Made by a program: the position numbers and the translations under genes
NCBI RefSeq assembly: GCF_910592395.1
Contig: NC_088315.1
Span: 11,474,501-11,538,500, forward strand
From: Lineus longissimus
Taxonomy: Eukaryota > Nemertea > Pilidiophora > Heteronemertea > Lineidae
DNA length: 64,000 bases
Direction: 5' to 3'
The notes under the pieces: model-generated
What the model was told of the DNA's origin: nothing
The model's input: the letters and a program-made list of their open reading frames with translations, nothing else
Databases searched by the model: none
In this document: piece after piece, positions 21,001 to 27,645 of the stretch
How positions within the stretch are numbered: position 1 is the first letter of the stretch
Layout: each line of letters opens with the position of its first letter

Positions 21001-21779
21001 TTGAAATTGAATTTGTATCGGACGGGGAGAGAGCCAGGAATGTAATGGCTAATCCCAGGTTTTCATCGATATGCGTATTTGACGAACATAATGCTGCTAT
21101 TAGCATGAGGAAAACATCAATGAAATTCAACAAACCAATCTACATAGGAGCTTCAGTACTTGAATTGTCTAAATTATTAATGTATGAATTCTATTATGAA
21201 GTTCTTCAACCGTACTTTGGTGAGAAAAATATTGAACTGCTGTATCTAGATACAGATTCCTTTGTACTTAACATTAATACTGATGACTTAACTAAAGACT
21301 TAAAGGAGTTGAGACACTATTTTGACTTCAGTAATTATCCAAAAGATCATACACTCTATGACACCAGTAAGAAGAAGGTACCAGGCTACTTTAAGGATGA
21401 GCTAGGAGGAGTAGAGATGACTGAATTCATTGCCCTGAGAAGTAAGATGTACGCTTACAGGACCAAGACTATGTCTGGAGAGCAAGGCTCGACAAAAGAT
21501 TACGATTCTAAGAAATTGAAGGGTATTGCCAAGAATGTAGTAAGGAGAAATATCTCATTTGATGACTATGTTGATTGTCTTGAAAAGAGTAGGTCATTTT
21601 ACCACAAGATGAGACACTTAAGATCAGATAAACACCAAATCTATTTGGAAGAAGTTGACAAAAAAAGCCTCAGTCCTTTTGATGACAAGAGGTTCATACT
21701 TGAAGATGGAATAAGCACCTTACCATTTGGAATGTATTATGAAGGCTACATAGATTACAGCGATTCAAACTTCGCTTGA
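18021..21779 (+). CDS. Protein-primed family B DNA polymerase, P1 (1252 aa)
   Basis: Exonuclease motifs: YADFEA (about residue 392), HNLSNYDSHLF (about 554), YLKTDVILLAD (about 700). Polymerase motifs: A DANNLYG (about 788), B KLMNNAFYGK (about 977), C LDTDS (about 1074). An endonuclease VII-like zinc module (YCNQPLGYDKVKDHDHYCGR) sits between the first two exonuclease motifs, and a C2H2-like finger (YLCRRCMNYF...HKKKC) precedes them. All catalytic residues are present, so it is probably active and would replicate the element from its TIRs with a protein primer. At least five double-hairpin units lie within it in frame, mostly in segments between conserved motifs. Confidence 0.95.
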   Translation: MAIHRRTKGHLSKLNPDYVPIAQPRAQSLIPKTMDKKLAFEENELDGIKKVSGIEIVKQFGKPVVTISLKIDREAKQVYEYRDKLEEVLFQLNDYHHKISISVFAQFDRQSESVTHPIQSPMESIISRNQAIYAITNQLNYIKTQIEERYFQGSGLTLNKIESCNMTICSYKRCKGGHYTKLPFKTKAVINVESNDNKCFLWSLFAAKYLKENPETDFVLRAELESTFNITTDMLQMTSSREQSSKTTDIKIKSFPVCIQKDIPKIESDNNLKINVFKLENESAKSTCEAKLEPLYLSKNYDDDDVIDLLYFKDHFMYIRDINLFFRTLAHRVYLCRRCMNYFYRKSTLDKHKKKCGEHDYCKITLPPPNSKWSQIKFEKHSFKNRVPFVIYADFEAISEPCSSAEGNIPVVSVEPPMMKEPSSKKLFKQNASAVGVYVHSDYTHLYSSQYVSHRGADVVDVFCNWLIRMEEQFSNLLNCNFPLTMTDEDSSSALRTKSDWHKYQLETHCYYCNQPLGYDKVKDHDHYCGRYRGAAHNSCNLNEKKAMFVPVFFHNLSNYDSHLFIKELMNKLPKYKKLKILAKTSEEYISFQFGCFRFLDSYRFLQSSLDNITKSMLDDDFKITRQLFPNTTDFKLLRKKGSVPYSFYTSHESYNVTYLEKSMFFDELKNEMAPDSAYDEAKVIWDHFKIRNHGEFIDLYLKTDVILLADLFEKFRDVNLNYFQIDPCHCYSAPGLTWQAGLKYTGINLELLTDTNILLTFEKAIRGGISGVMGTRHVKADEHHKLLYVDANNLYGWSMMEPQPYGSFEMIDIDPLELCSQDKVRLGQSPGGKARLNMNVISKEQIMAIPSDSEVGYFLEVDLEYPGNIKFKSRNFPFCPESLFIEDDELSPYQRELLGDDKRSNVEKLILTQKDKTNYIVHYRMLQFYLKHGMVLKRVHSVISFKQSKWLAPYIDFNTKRRMDSKTDFEKDYFKLMNNAFYGKTCENVRNRVEIEFVSDGERARNVMANPRFSSICVFDEHNAAISMRKTSMKFNKPIYIGASVLELSKLLMYEFYYEVLQPYFGEKNIELLYLDTDSFVLNINTDDLTKDLKELRHYFDFSNYPKDHTLYDTSKKKVPGYFKDELGGVEMTEFIALRSKMYAYRTKTMSGEQGSTKDYDSKKLKGIAKNVVRRNISFDDYVDCLEKSRSFYHKMRHLRSDKHQIYLEEVDKKSLSPFDDKRFILEDGISTLPFGMYYEGYIDYSDSNFA
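18667..18694 (-). repeat. Double-hairpin element in polymerase gene
   Basis: GGAC-TTT-GTCC, TGA, GAGC-AGA-GCTC; read as DFVLRAELE. Loop AGA instead of ATA avoids TAG in this frame. Confidence 0.9.
18731..18756 (-). repeat. Diverged double-hairpin element in polymerase gene
   Basis: GAC-TTC-GTC, ACGA, GAAC-AGA-GTTC, GA, 37 bases after the previous copy. Confidence 0.7.
19491..19518 (+). repeat. Double-hairpin element in polymerase gene
   Basis: GAGC-TCT-GCTC, TCA, GGAC-AAA-GTCC; read as SSALRTKSD just before the zinc module. Confidence 0.9.
20470..20528 (+). repeat. Composite double-hairpin element in polymerase gene
   Basis: Four-hairpin composite, read as LELCSQDKVRLGQSPGGKAR, about 20 residues after motif A. 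The fourth hairpin is decayed (GGGG-AAA-GCTC). Confidence 0.9.
21480..21492 (-). repeat. Half double-hairpin element in polymerase gene
   Basis: GAGC-AAG-GCTC followed by GA, in frame (MSGEQGSTKD). Confidence 0.6.
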
Positions 21780-21781
21780 GT

Positions 21782-21899
21782 ACGACTTCGTCTTGAGAGC
21801 ATAGCTCGAGTCGAGCTTTGCTCTCGGGACTTTGTCCTAGTCGAGCTTTGTCCTGAGAGCATAGCTCGATTAGGACTACGTCCAGAGAACAAAGTTCGA
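21782..21899. repeat. Cluster of four double-hairpin units, intergenic
   Basis: Four units directly downstream of the polymerase stop: an inverse copy to 21809, a forward copy 21811-21839, a hybrid 21841-21869 and an inverse-order unit 21871-21899 (GGAC-TAC-GTCC, AGA, GAAC-AAA-GTTC). Densest cluster; it lies between the convergent polymerase and 219-aa genes. Confidence 0.9.
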
Positions 21900-22005
21900 T
21901 TAAACTAATGAATAGGGTGGTGCTGATGGTAGTGTTACTTGGTGAAATTCATCCCTAACACCGAAGTCATGATAATAGTGATAGTGATACACCACATTAG
22001 GATTA

Positions 22006-22016
22006 GGACGTAGTCC
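22006..22016. repeat. Single GGAC-GTA-GTCC hairpin
   Basis: Half unit near the end of the minus-strand 219-aa gene, intergenic. Confidence 0.6.
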
Positions 22017-22030
22017 GGGTCCTGTTTGAT

Positions 22031-22690
22031 TTACTGAACTTTTAGTTTTTCTAGCATCTCTGTCTGTGCTAGTTTTTTTCCTTCTTCTAAAAAAGTCTTC
22101 TTTAAAGACTCTACATCAACAGCTGAACTTGCCTCCCTTTGTTTTTTCCTAATGGCATTTTTCATCGAAATGTATTTCTCCTTCTCCTTGAGAATCAAAG
22201 TAAACTCATCTGTAGATATGTGAGAATCGGTTAAGGCTTTACTAACCAAATCATTGATTGTGTTCAGTTTTGAAATTGCCAACATTCTGATATTCTCATG
22301 CTTTTCAATTTTCCTTAGAATATTCTTTTTCTCCCAGCCTAAGGCTGATGAAATAATGGCACTACCTATTGTTACGCCACCCAAAGCTAAGCCTATCGGT
22401 GCCGTGATGACACCAGCTAGAGCGGAAACACCAACAGATCCGGCTGCTACGCTAGTTAAATTAAGGAAGTGGCTAATGCCAGTAATTACGCTAAATGCTT
22501 TTTTGTACTTTGAAAATATCTTTCTTCTAAATGCAATCTCGCTTTCTAAGAAACTCTTAACCTCACATATTTGTTGTAGTCTGAAAGCCTGAGGGTTACT
22601 TTCTGTATGCTTTTCAGACCTTTCATAGTTCAAATGACTTTCAGAGTTTAAATTACTTAAATCTGGATAAACCTTATTGTCTCCATCCAT
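22031..22690 (-). CDS. Conserved two-helix membrane protein (219 aa)
   Basis: Central Gly/Ala-rich hydrophobic region (SVGVSALAGVITAPIGLALG) between charged helices. The C-terminal segment KLNTINDLVSKALTDSHIST is shared with the P3 protein at 41759-42217 (DVNNLLSRAITNDHISASEF). A similar architecture recurs in uncharacterised proteins of animal Polintons (from memory, not searched). Start ATG in TTAAATG. Role unknown; a membrane-associated virion or egress protein is possible. Confidence 0.7.
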   Translation of the reverse strand: MDGDNKVYPDLSNLNSESHLNYERSEKHTESNPQAFRLQQICEVKSFLESEIAFRRKIFSKYKKAFSVITGISHFLNLTSVAAGSVGVSALAGVITAPIGLALGGVTIGSAIISSALGWEKKNILRKIEKHENIRMLAISKLNTINDLVSKALTDSHISTDEFTLILKEKEKYISMKNAIRKKQREASSAVDVESLKKTFLEEGKKLAQTEMLEKLKVQ

Positions 22691-22694
22691 TTAA

Positions 22695-22982
22695 TTAGTG
22701 GGAATAACTAAAATCAGTTGTTCTGTCATTTCTAGTGTTTAGTGTTGATCTTGCAGACACTACAGGTTTTTGTTGTACATTAAATTTTAAAGGTTTTTCT
22801 GACCCAACAGGTTTTTCTGACCCAACATGTTTTTCTGTCCCAGCAGGCCCAGCAGGTTTTAAAGGTTTTTCGGGACCAGGCTCCAACTTTGACTCTACTT
22901 CTGCCTCTAATTCTCTATGAAATCGTTCTAATCTTTCTTTCCAATTACGTGGTCGTTTTGTGTAACCCCAAGTTCTATTCAT
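22695..22982 (-). CDS. Small repeat-containing protein (95 aa)
   Basis: Basic N-terminus (RTWGYTKRPRNWKERLERFH) followed by Pro/Glu/Lys repeats (GSEKPVGSEKPLK). Starts in TTAATTAAATG and ends 5 bases before the 219-aa gene on the same strand. No family recognised. Confidence 0.6.
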   Translation of the reverse strand: MNRTWGYTKRPRNWKERLERFHRELEAEVESKLEPGPEKPLKPAGPAGTEKHVGSEKPVGSEKPLKFNVQQKPVVSARSTLNTRNDRTTDFSYSH

Positions 22983-23001
22983 TTAATTAAGTAAAATAAA
23001 A

Positions 23002-24144
23002 TCAATTCACTGCAAAGAGTAAATTTCTTTCAAGTCTATTATTCAACTTAATCATCTCGTTTATGATTTCTGTCTGACTACATATGTTAATGTTCTGGTT
23101 CATTCTCATGTTATTATTTAAATTCGATAATCTATCAAGCAGAATCATATTTTCATCACGAAGATAATCCCCGAAATGCTGTGATATCACTATTTTCCAA
23201 TTTGGTATTACATCCTGGTCTCGAAAGACAAACCAGTTTTCACTTCTCATTTTTACCATGAAATCCATTGACCTATCCAATTGATCCTTAAATAGTGTGT
23301 AGTCTACTTTAGCACTCTTCTGTCTGTTTTCTGTCTTTTCCATTGGTCTAATGTTAAACCAAGCAAAGCACAGTTCAGGTTTATCTTTGAATTCCTTGAT
23401 TGATAAGACATGATCCAACTCTTCTTCTACTATTCGAACTCTATTCTCGGGACTTTGTCCTATTGGAGATAGACTCCTCTGGTACTCTAACCACTGTGAG
23501 AAGAAACTGTCTGTACATCCTAGATTGAATGATGAATTACCGGTCAGACTTCGTCTTGAGAGCATAGCTCGAGTCGGACTTCGTCCTGAGAGCATAGCTC
23601 GATTACACTCTCCCTTAGAAATGCGGTTTAGACCAACTCTAATTTTGTGTCTGTCTCTATTACCATTTTGGTCAAGGTAATCCTTTTTGTAATATGAATT
23701 AAAACATGATCTACAGTTACCTCTATTTCCGTTTTTACCAAATTCACCATCACTTAGTAATTTATTTTCATAACATTTATTACATCCCTTGATTTTACTT
23801 GAACCACATTCTTTACAGTAATCAAGTAGTTTATTACGCCTGTTCTTTTCAAAATTAATTTCAGGTTTCTTTTCACAGCACTTAACACAATAAATTGTAG
23901 GTTGATTTTCCATGTTTTGATTCATCATATTATTCTGATTTTCCATATTTTGATTTTCCATGTTTTGATTTAAGATAAACTGATTTATCATATTTTGATT
24001 TAACATATTATTTTGATGCAAATAATACAAAAACTTCTGAATATTTTGATTCATCATATTATCATGATTCATCATATTATTCTGATTCATCATACCATTT
24101 TGATTCATCATACCATTTTGATTATCAAATATTGCTCCCTCCAT
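23002..24144 (-). CDS. Zinc-finger HNH-like endonuclease candidate (380 aa)
   Basis: N-terminus is about 20 imperfect repeats of the type NQNNMMNQN. Then two or three zinc-binding blocks (YCVKCCEKKPEINFEKNRRN, YCKECGSSKIKGCNKCYENK). The C-terminal part has ELDHVLSIKEF and CFAWFNIRPMEKTENRQKSA, which align with the P3 protein at 34625-35146 (EIDHILPKSHF, CWNWRNLQPITKQENRRKGN), a viral HNH pattern. In P1 the second half is diverged (FN for WRNLQ), so activity is uncertain. Two double-hairpin units and a diverged third lie in the linker. Confidence 0.7.
   Translation of the reverse strand: MEGAIFDNQNGMMNQNGMMNQNNMMNHDNMMNQNIQKFLYYLHQNNMLNQNMINQFILNQNMENQNMENQNNMMNQNMENQPTIYCVKCCEKKPEINFEKNRRNKLLDYCKECGSSKIKGCNKCYENKLLSDGEFGKNGNRGNCRSCFNSYYKKDYLDQNGNRDRHKIRVGLNRISKGECNRAMLSGRSPTRAMLSRRSLTGNSSFNLGCTDSFFSQWLEYQRSLSPIGQSPENRVRIVEEELDHVLSIKEFKDKPELCFAWFNIRPMEKTENRQKSAKVDYTLFKDQLDRSMDFMVKMRSENWFVFRDQDVIPNWKIVISQHFGDYLRDENMILLDRLSNLNNNMRMNQNINICSQTEIINEMIKLNNRLERNLLFAVN
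23434..23460 (+). repeat. Diverged double-hairpin element
   Basis: TCGAAC...TTC, TCG, GGAC-TTT-GTCC, in frame in the HNH-like gene. Confidence 0.65.
23545..23602 (-). repeat. Two tandem double-hairpin elements
   Basis: Inverse copies at 23545-23572 and 23575-23602, 30 bp apart, encoding RAMLSGRSPTRAMLSRRSL on the minus strand. Confidence 0.9.
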
Positions 24145-24232
24145 TTCTTTCTTTATTTAGTAGGACATTTTTTTTTTAAATTACGTTTTTCGAACTTGTT
24201 CTTGTGACTTAAGTCACTTTAGAGACTTTATT

Positions 24233-25384
24233 TCATATCAATGATTTGATATCAGAAACTGGTAACCATTCATTGAACTTATCACTGTAACCCTTCCACT
24301 TCACTAATCCGTATTTCTTGCCTTTACTGGTCTTGTACCTTAGGATTTTCTCGATCTTGTACTCTAGCTGGTCAGGATTAGGAACATAGCTCAATTCCTC
24401 TTCATAGAAATATCCTTGAATTTCTTCTTTGTGGTAATCCTCAAGCTGGTAGACGATAGGGTGAGTAAAGATGATCTGTTTGATTTGGAACACCTCCTCA
24501 GTGTAGTTGGGCATGTAACCTTTACCGAAAATGGACTTGTACTTTGAAATTCTTACACTGTCACCTACTTTGTACTTTGGATCACCAAATGTCTCTTTGA
24601 GGTGAAGACCGTAAAGATTGTACCACACTGTTCCTTCGTTTTCCATCTTTCTGGCGTCTACAGGTTTCATACCTATTGATGAGTGAAATGTGTTATTGTA
24701 GCCGCTGACCAGGTCATCCAGAACATCAATCCACTTGTCAGTCTCCTTAGCGGTGAAATAACGCCACATTTTTTCTTTAAGGGTTCTATTGAATCTCTCT
24801 ACTACTGCTGCCTTCTTATCAGATTTTGTGGAGAACCAGTCTATGTCATTTTCTGTTAAAAGTTCCTTGAAGTGTTTGTTGTAAAATTCTTTACCGTCAT
24901 CAAACTGGACTTTCGTTGGTTTTGCTTCCTCAAATATCACTTTAAATGCATCTCTGATTTCTTCTCCCCTCTTACTCTTAACTGCTAGAGCCCAAGAAAA
25001 ACGACTAAATAGATCTATGACTGTTAAAATGAATCTGTTGCCTTTATTTTGTTTCTCGAATTTCTGCATATCCACAAGATCTGCTTGCCATTGTTGATCG
25101 ATGTACGATACCATTGTCTTCCTGAAGGTGAATTTCTTAATGGACGGTTTGTGTAGTTGATGAGTTGGTAGTGTTTCTAGAAATTCTTTCACTTCTTTTT
25201 GTTTAATAAGTTTTCCTGAGCGGGACTTTGTCCCTAACAACGAAGTTGTGCTCTTCTCTCGTGACGAAGTCATATCTTCCTTGACCTGTTTCCAGATTTT
25301 ACTCAAAGAACTGTAAGCCACGGGACTCTCGGGGTTGTAGTACAAATCCCTTAGATACTGCTGTGTGTCATCCTTTACATTCAT
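24233..25384 (-). CDS. Polinton integrase with chromodomain, P1 (383 aa)
   Basis: DDE core: D in QWQADLVDMQ (about 105), D in VQFDDGKEFY (about 160), E in AAVVERFNRTLKEKM (about 195). The C-terminal chromodomain YKIEKILRYKTSKGKKYGLV ends WKGYSDKFNEWLP. Retroviral-like integrases of this type insert Polintons with 6-bp duplications, and the chromodomain may direct target choice. The start codon lies in CATTTAAATG, shared with the divergent ATPase gene 4 bases away. About 19 residues near position 40 (TSSREKSTTSLLGTKSRSG) are absent from the P2 integrase and carry hairpin remnants. Confidence 0.95.
   Translation of the reverse strand: MNVKDDTQQYLRDLYYNPESPVAYSSLSKIWKQVKEDMTSSREKSTTSLLGTKSRSGKLIKQKEVKEFLETLPTHQLHKPSIKKFTFRKTMVSYIDQQWQADLVDMQKFEKQNKGNRFILTVIDLFSRFSWALAVKSKRGEEIRDAFKVIFEEAKPTKVQFDDGKEFYNKHFKELLTENDIDWFSTKSDKKAAVVERFNRTLKEKMWRYFTAKETDKWIDVLDDLVSGYNNTFHSSIGMKPVDARKMENEGTVWYNLYGLHLKETFGDPKYKVGDSVRISKYKSIFGKGYMPNYTEEVFQIKQIIFTHPIVYQLEDYHKEEIQGYFYEEELSYVPNPDQLEYKIEKILRYKTSKGKKYGLVKWKGYSDKFNEWLPVSDIKSLI
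25222..25272. repeat. Decayed composite hairpin element in integrase gene
   Basis: GGGAC-TTT-GTCCC, then AAC-GAA-GTT, then TGAC-GAA-GTCA. Coincides with the segment missing from the P2 integrase. Confidence 0.7.
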
Positions 25385-25391
25385 TTAAATG
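25382..25391. promoter_or_regulatory. Shared start/promoter palindrome CATTTAAATG
   Basis: A perfect palindrome containing the start codons of both divergent genes (integrase minus, ATPase plus) separated by TTTA. The same arrangement is kept in P2 (31839-31848). Each strand reads TTTAAATG. Confidence 0.7.
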
Positions 25392-26009
25392 AGTGAAGTA
25401 TTTATTTACGAGCCACACAATATGTTAATTTCTGGTGTTACCAATTGTGGTAAGACATATTTTGCCCTTGACCTCTTAGAAAAGGAGTATCGGCACAAGT
25501 TCCAGAACATAGTCATTTTCTGTCCAACATATTTCAACAATAAGACATATGAAAGGAAATGGATTTACCAAGACAAGAATGTCTACATAGTTAATCCCGA
25601 AGCTGTGGCCAGTAATTTGGACCTTGTGCTTCAGTTTGCTACTCTGACCTTCGCTGGTTCTAACACATTATTCCTCATTGATGACTGTGCTAATTTGAGA
25701 GACACAAAAAAGAAGGTGTCTGAGTTATGTAATCTTGCCTTTTCCGGCAGGCACTACAATCTCACTGTTTGGTTACTAGTTCAGAAGTACAATTCAGTTG
25801 TCAAGGACTACAGAGAGAACATAAGAATTTTAGTATTATTTTTTAATAAGGATGAATCAGCCATGAAAGATGCCTTAGAAGAAAACAGTGTTATTCCTAA
25901 GGAGAAAAGACAGTACTACATAGAAGAACTTAAGATGAAAAAAGGATCAAAACTGATCATTAGACTACAACATCCATTTGGATTTACTCTTTCACATCAA
26001 AAATCTTAG
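25389..26009 (+). CDS. A32/FtsK-like packaging ATPase, P1 (206 aa)
   Basis: Walker A GVTNCGKT at residues 16-23 and Walker B TLFLIDDC at about 95-102, followed by LCNLAFSGRHYNLTVWLLVQ, typical of the short HerA/FtsK-clade packaging ATPases of Polintons and related viruses. It would move DNA into the capsid. Nearly identical in layout to the P2 copy (31846-32454). Divergent from integrase, with only 4 bases between start codons. Confidence 0.93.
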   Translation: MSEVFIYEPHNMLISGVTNCGKTYFALDLLEKEYRHKFQNIVIFCPTYFNNKTYERKWIYQDKNVYIVNPEAVASNLDLVLQFATLTFAGSNTLFLIDDCANLRDTKKKVSELCNLAFSGRHYNLTVWLLVQKYNSVVKDYRENIRILVLFFNKDESAMKDALEENSVIPKEKRQYYIEELKMKKGSKLIIRLQHPFGFTLSHQKS

Positions 26010-26024
26010 TCCCGCTTCTCATCA

Positions 26025-26483
26025 TCAGGACTGTGTCCGATCAGTGGTCTTAGTCTTTCTAACCCTAGTAAAATAATAAATTATTAACCCTAAACCACTA
26101 AGTCCTAGGATAATCCATAGGTACTCGTATTTCTTCATTTCATCACTAGGTTGGTAGTAATCACTTAATTGTGGTCGCTGAGGTAGTACAATAGTTCTTT
26201 CTGGATGTAAATGATTGTAAACAGTAAGTGCTGAATCAGTATTGTTAAAATCAATAGAAGCGTCTCTTTCTCTCTTTAATTCAAGATTAACGAAGTCAAT
26301 GGTACTTTTCCTATGCTCCTCCCATTCGGTTGAAGCTTTTTGTAATTGCTCCTGAGCCAAATCTTGTCTTTTCACTTCAGTCTCATAGCCATTCTTGTCT
26401 AGTTTTTTAAAAAGGTAACCGGATCCAGTGAATGCTAATCCATTGATTATTGCAGATCCAAATAACATGCCAATGCCAGCCAT
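26025..26483 (-). CDS. Conserved membrane protein with coiled middle (152 aa)
   Basis: N-terminal Gly-rich hydrophobic segment (GIGMLFGSAIINGLAFTGSG), charged helical middle (LAQEQLQKASTEWEEHRKST), and C-terminal TM (YLWIILGLSGLGLIIYYFT). Homologues: P2 32492-32893 and P3 44344-44739, all with a KYE/NFEYLWI-like lead into the last TM. Start in TTAAATG. Conserved in all three elements next to capsid genes; likely virion-associated, function unknown. Confidence 0.75.
   Translation of the reverse strand: MAGIGMLFGSAIINGLAFTGSGYLFKKLDKNGYETEVKRQDLAQEQLQKASTEWEEHRKSTIDFVNLELKRERDASIDFNNTDSALTVYNHLHPERTIVLPQRPQLSDYYQPSDEMKKYEYLWIILGLSGLGLIIYYFTRVRKTKTTDRTQS
26028..26040 (+). repeat. Half double-hairpin element
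   Basis: TCA, GGAC-TGT-GTCC, GA at the C-terminus of the 152-aa membrane protein gene. Confidence 0.65.
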
Positions 26484-26505
26484 TTAATTCCAATGAATTT
26501 TAATT

Positions 26506-27273
26506 TCAATGATGTGTCCCTGAGAGCATAGCTCGAGTTAATACCAATTGGTACTGTACATTATGACCATTAAGATCGATGATGTCACCTTTTTCATCAG
26601 TTAAGCGAATATTCAGCTTATTGAATCTTGGTTTACAGGGAATTGCTATTGGTTTCTCAAATGTGTATGCTATTAAATCCCCAAAATTAGCTTCCTTTAT
26701 TGGTCTTGTGGTTAGCACATCAGATGCTTCACCATTACTTAATACACTATTAGATTCGATTATGTCACAGTGAAAAACAAAATGGTTAATTGGTCTAAAA
26801 TTGATGGGTTTCTCGCTTACAACATCATCCTTACTTTTATTGTCTAAAGGATAAGGCCATTCTGATTTCATGCCAAATAATTCATTACTTTTACCAAGAA
26901 AATAGATCTGATAATGCGCCTCATTTTTTCTCTTTAGGAAGTGTAAGATGGCCTTACCTGTTGGTTCTTCAAGGTCAAATCTGACAGCACCTCTACTCAT
27001 ACTATTTTCTTTCAACTTATCCGCAAATACTTTTGAAAAGCTCTGTAGGTCATAGAGACCATCTGGTAGCGTAATCTCTGCCACATCAAACCCCTTAACT
27101 TTGATTCGGTTATTCTCCCTGGCTGCACTTATGTTGTAGAATGTACAAGGTATTACTGCAAAAGTTAAAGTGATGCTACATGCATCCTGAATTTCAGTCT
27201 TGAGATTGACTGTTAAATCACTTGAACTCTGATCTGGATAGTCACTTGAATCTATGTTCATTACAGTAACCAT
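26506..27273 (-). CDS. PX-like minor capsid protein, P1 (255 aa)
   Basis: N-terminal NIDSSDYPDQSSSDLTVNL, then AVIPCTFYNIS, ITLPDGLYDLQSFSKV, and the C-terminal strand pattern NIRLTDEKGDIIDLNGHNVQ. Size and pattern fit the single-jelly-roll minor capsid (penton) proteins of Polintons. Homologues: P2 (split by P3) and P3 42239-42909. The last residues (TRAMLSG) come from a double-hairpin remnant; the P2 protein ends differently. Confidence 0.8.
   Translation of the reverse strand: MVTVMNIDSSDYPDQSSSDLTVNLKTEIQDACSITLTFAVIPCTFYNISAARENNRIKVKGFDVAEITLPDGLYDLQSFSKVFADKLKENSMSRGAVRFDLEEPTGKAILHFLKRKNEAHYQIYFLGKSNELFGMKSEWPYPLDNKSKDDVVSEKPINFRPINHFVFHCDIIESNSVLSNGEASDVLTTRPIKEANFGDLIAYTFEKPIAIPCKPRFNKLNIRLTDEKGDIIDLNGHNVQYQLVLTRAMLSGTHH
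26515..26536 (-). repeat. Double-hairpin element at minor capsid C-terminus
   Basis: GTCC, CTGA, GAGC-ATA-GCTC, GA, encoding LTRAMLSG on the minus strand immediately before the stop. Confidence 0.8.
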
Positions 27274-27330
27274 TTACTTAAGCAAATTTTCGTTTTCAAA
27301 TTTACCTTTTATCAAATAAGTAAATTATTC

Positions 27331-27567
27331 TTACTTCATAATATTTCTGGGTAGGATTCCTTGATCGTAAAGGTACTCTAATGTTCCATTACTAATAGCT
27401 ACAGTTCCTCCCAGTTTAAGAATTTCCTCTAGGTTGGCCTGACTTGGGGGACCAATATTGATTCTCAAGAACCTTTTCAGTAACATAGAGTAACCAATTG
27501 TTGTTGATGCCAACAGTAAACTTTGATACAGTGTATTTATGATATCTTTCTTTCCTGGTGTATCCAT
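27331..27567 (-). CDS. Small conserved hydrophobic protein (78 aa)
   Basis: MDTPGKKDIINTLYQSLLLA leads into a hydrophobic region, then GPPSQANLEEILKLGGTVAI and a C-terminal YDQGILPRNI. Homologues: P2 52533-52769 and P3 44917-45156 (GDPSKPDLMEAVKLTGAVTL). Always beside capsid genes or small membrane proteins. Start in TTAAATG. Function unknown. Confidence 0.75.
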   Translation of the reverse strand: MDTPGKKDIINTLYQSLLLASTTIGYSMLLKRFLRINIGPPSQANLEEILKLGGTVAISNGTLEYLYDQGILPRNIMK

Positions 27568-27645
27568 TTAATTACTTAGAAAATCACTAGTAAAACTCAT
27601 TTATCTAGTATTCAGTATTTAATTTAGTGTTGTACGAACTTTGTT

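Noticed and set aside
21480-21900. Simple rho-independent terminators as explanation of the hairpins
   Set aside because: No following T tract, and most copies are inside reading frames rather than at gene ends.
24190-24217. A further diverged double-hairpin copy (GAAC-TT-GTTC then GTGACTTAAGTCAC)
   Set aside because: Too diverged in loop and spacer to count with confidence.
12513-26536. Hammerhead ribozyme or CRISPR-like array as explanation of the hairpin repeats
   Set aside because: The conserved hammerhead core (CUGANGA...GAAA) is absent. Copies are dispersed, inverted and often inside genes, with no regular spacers.
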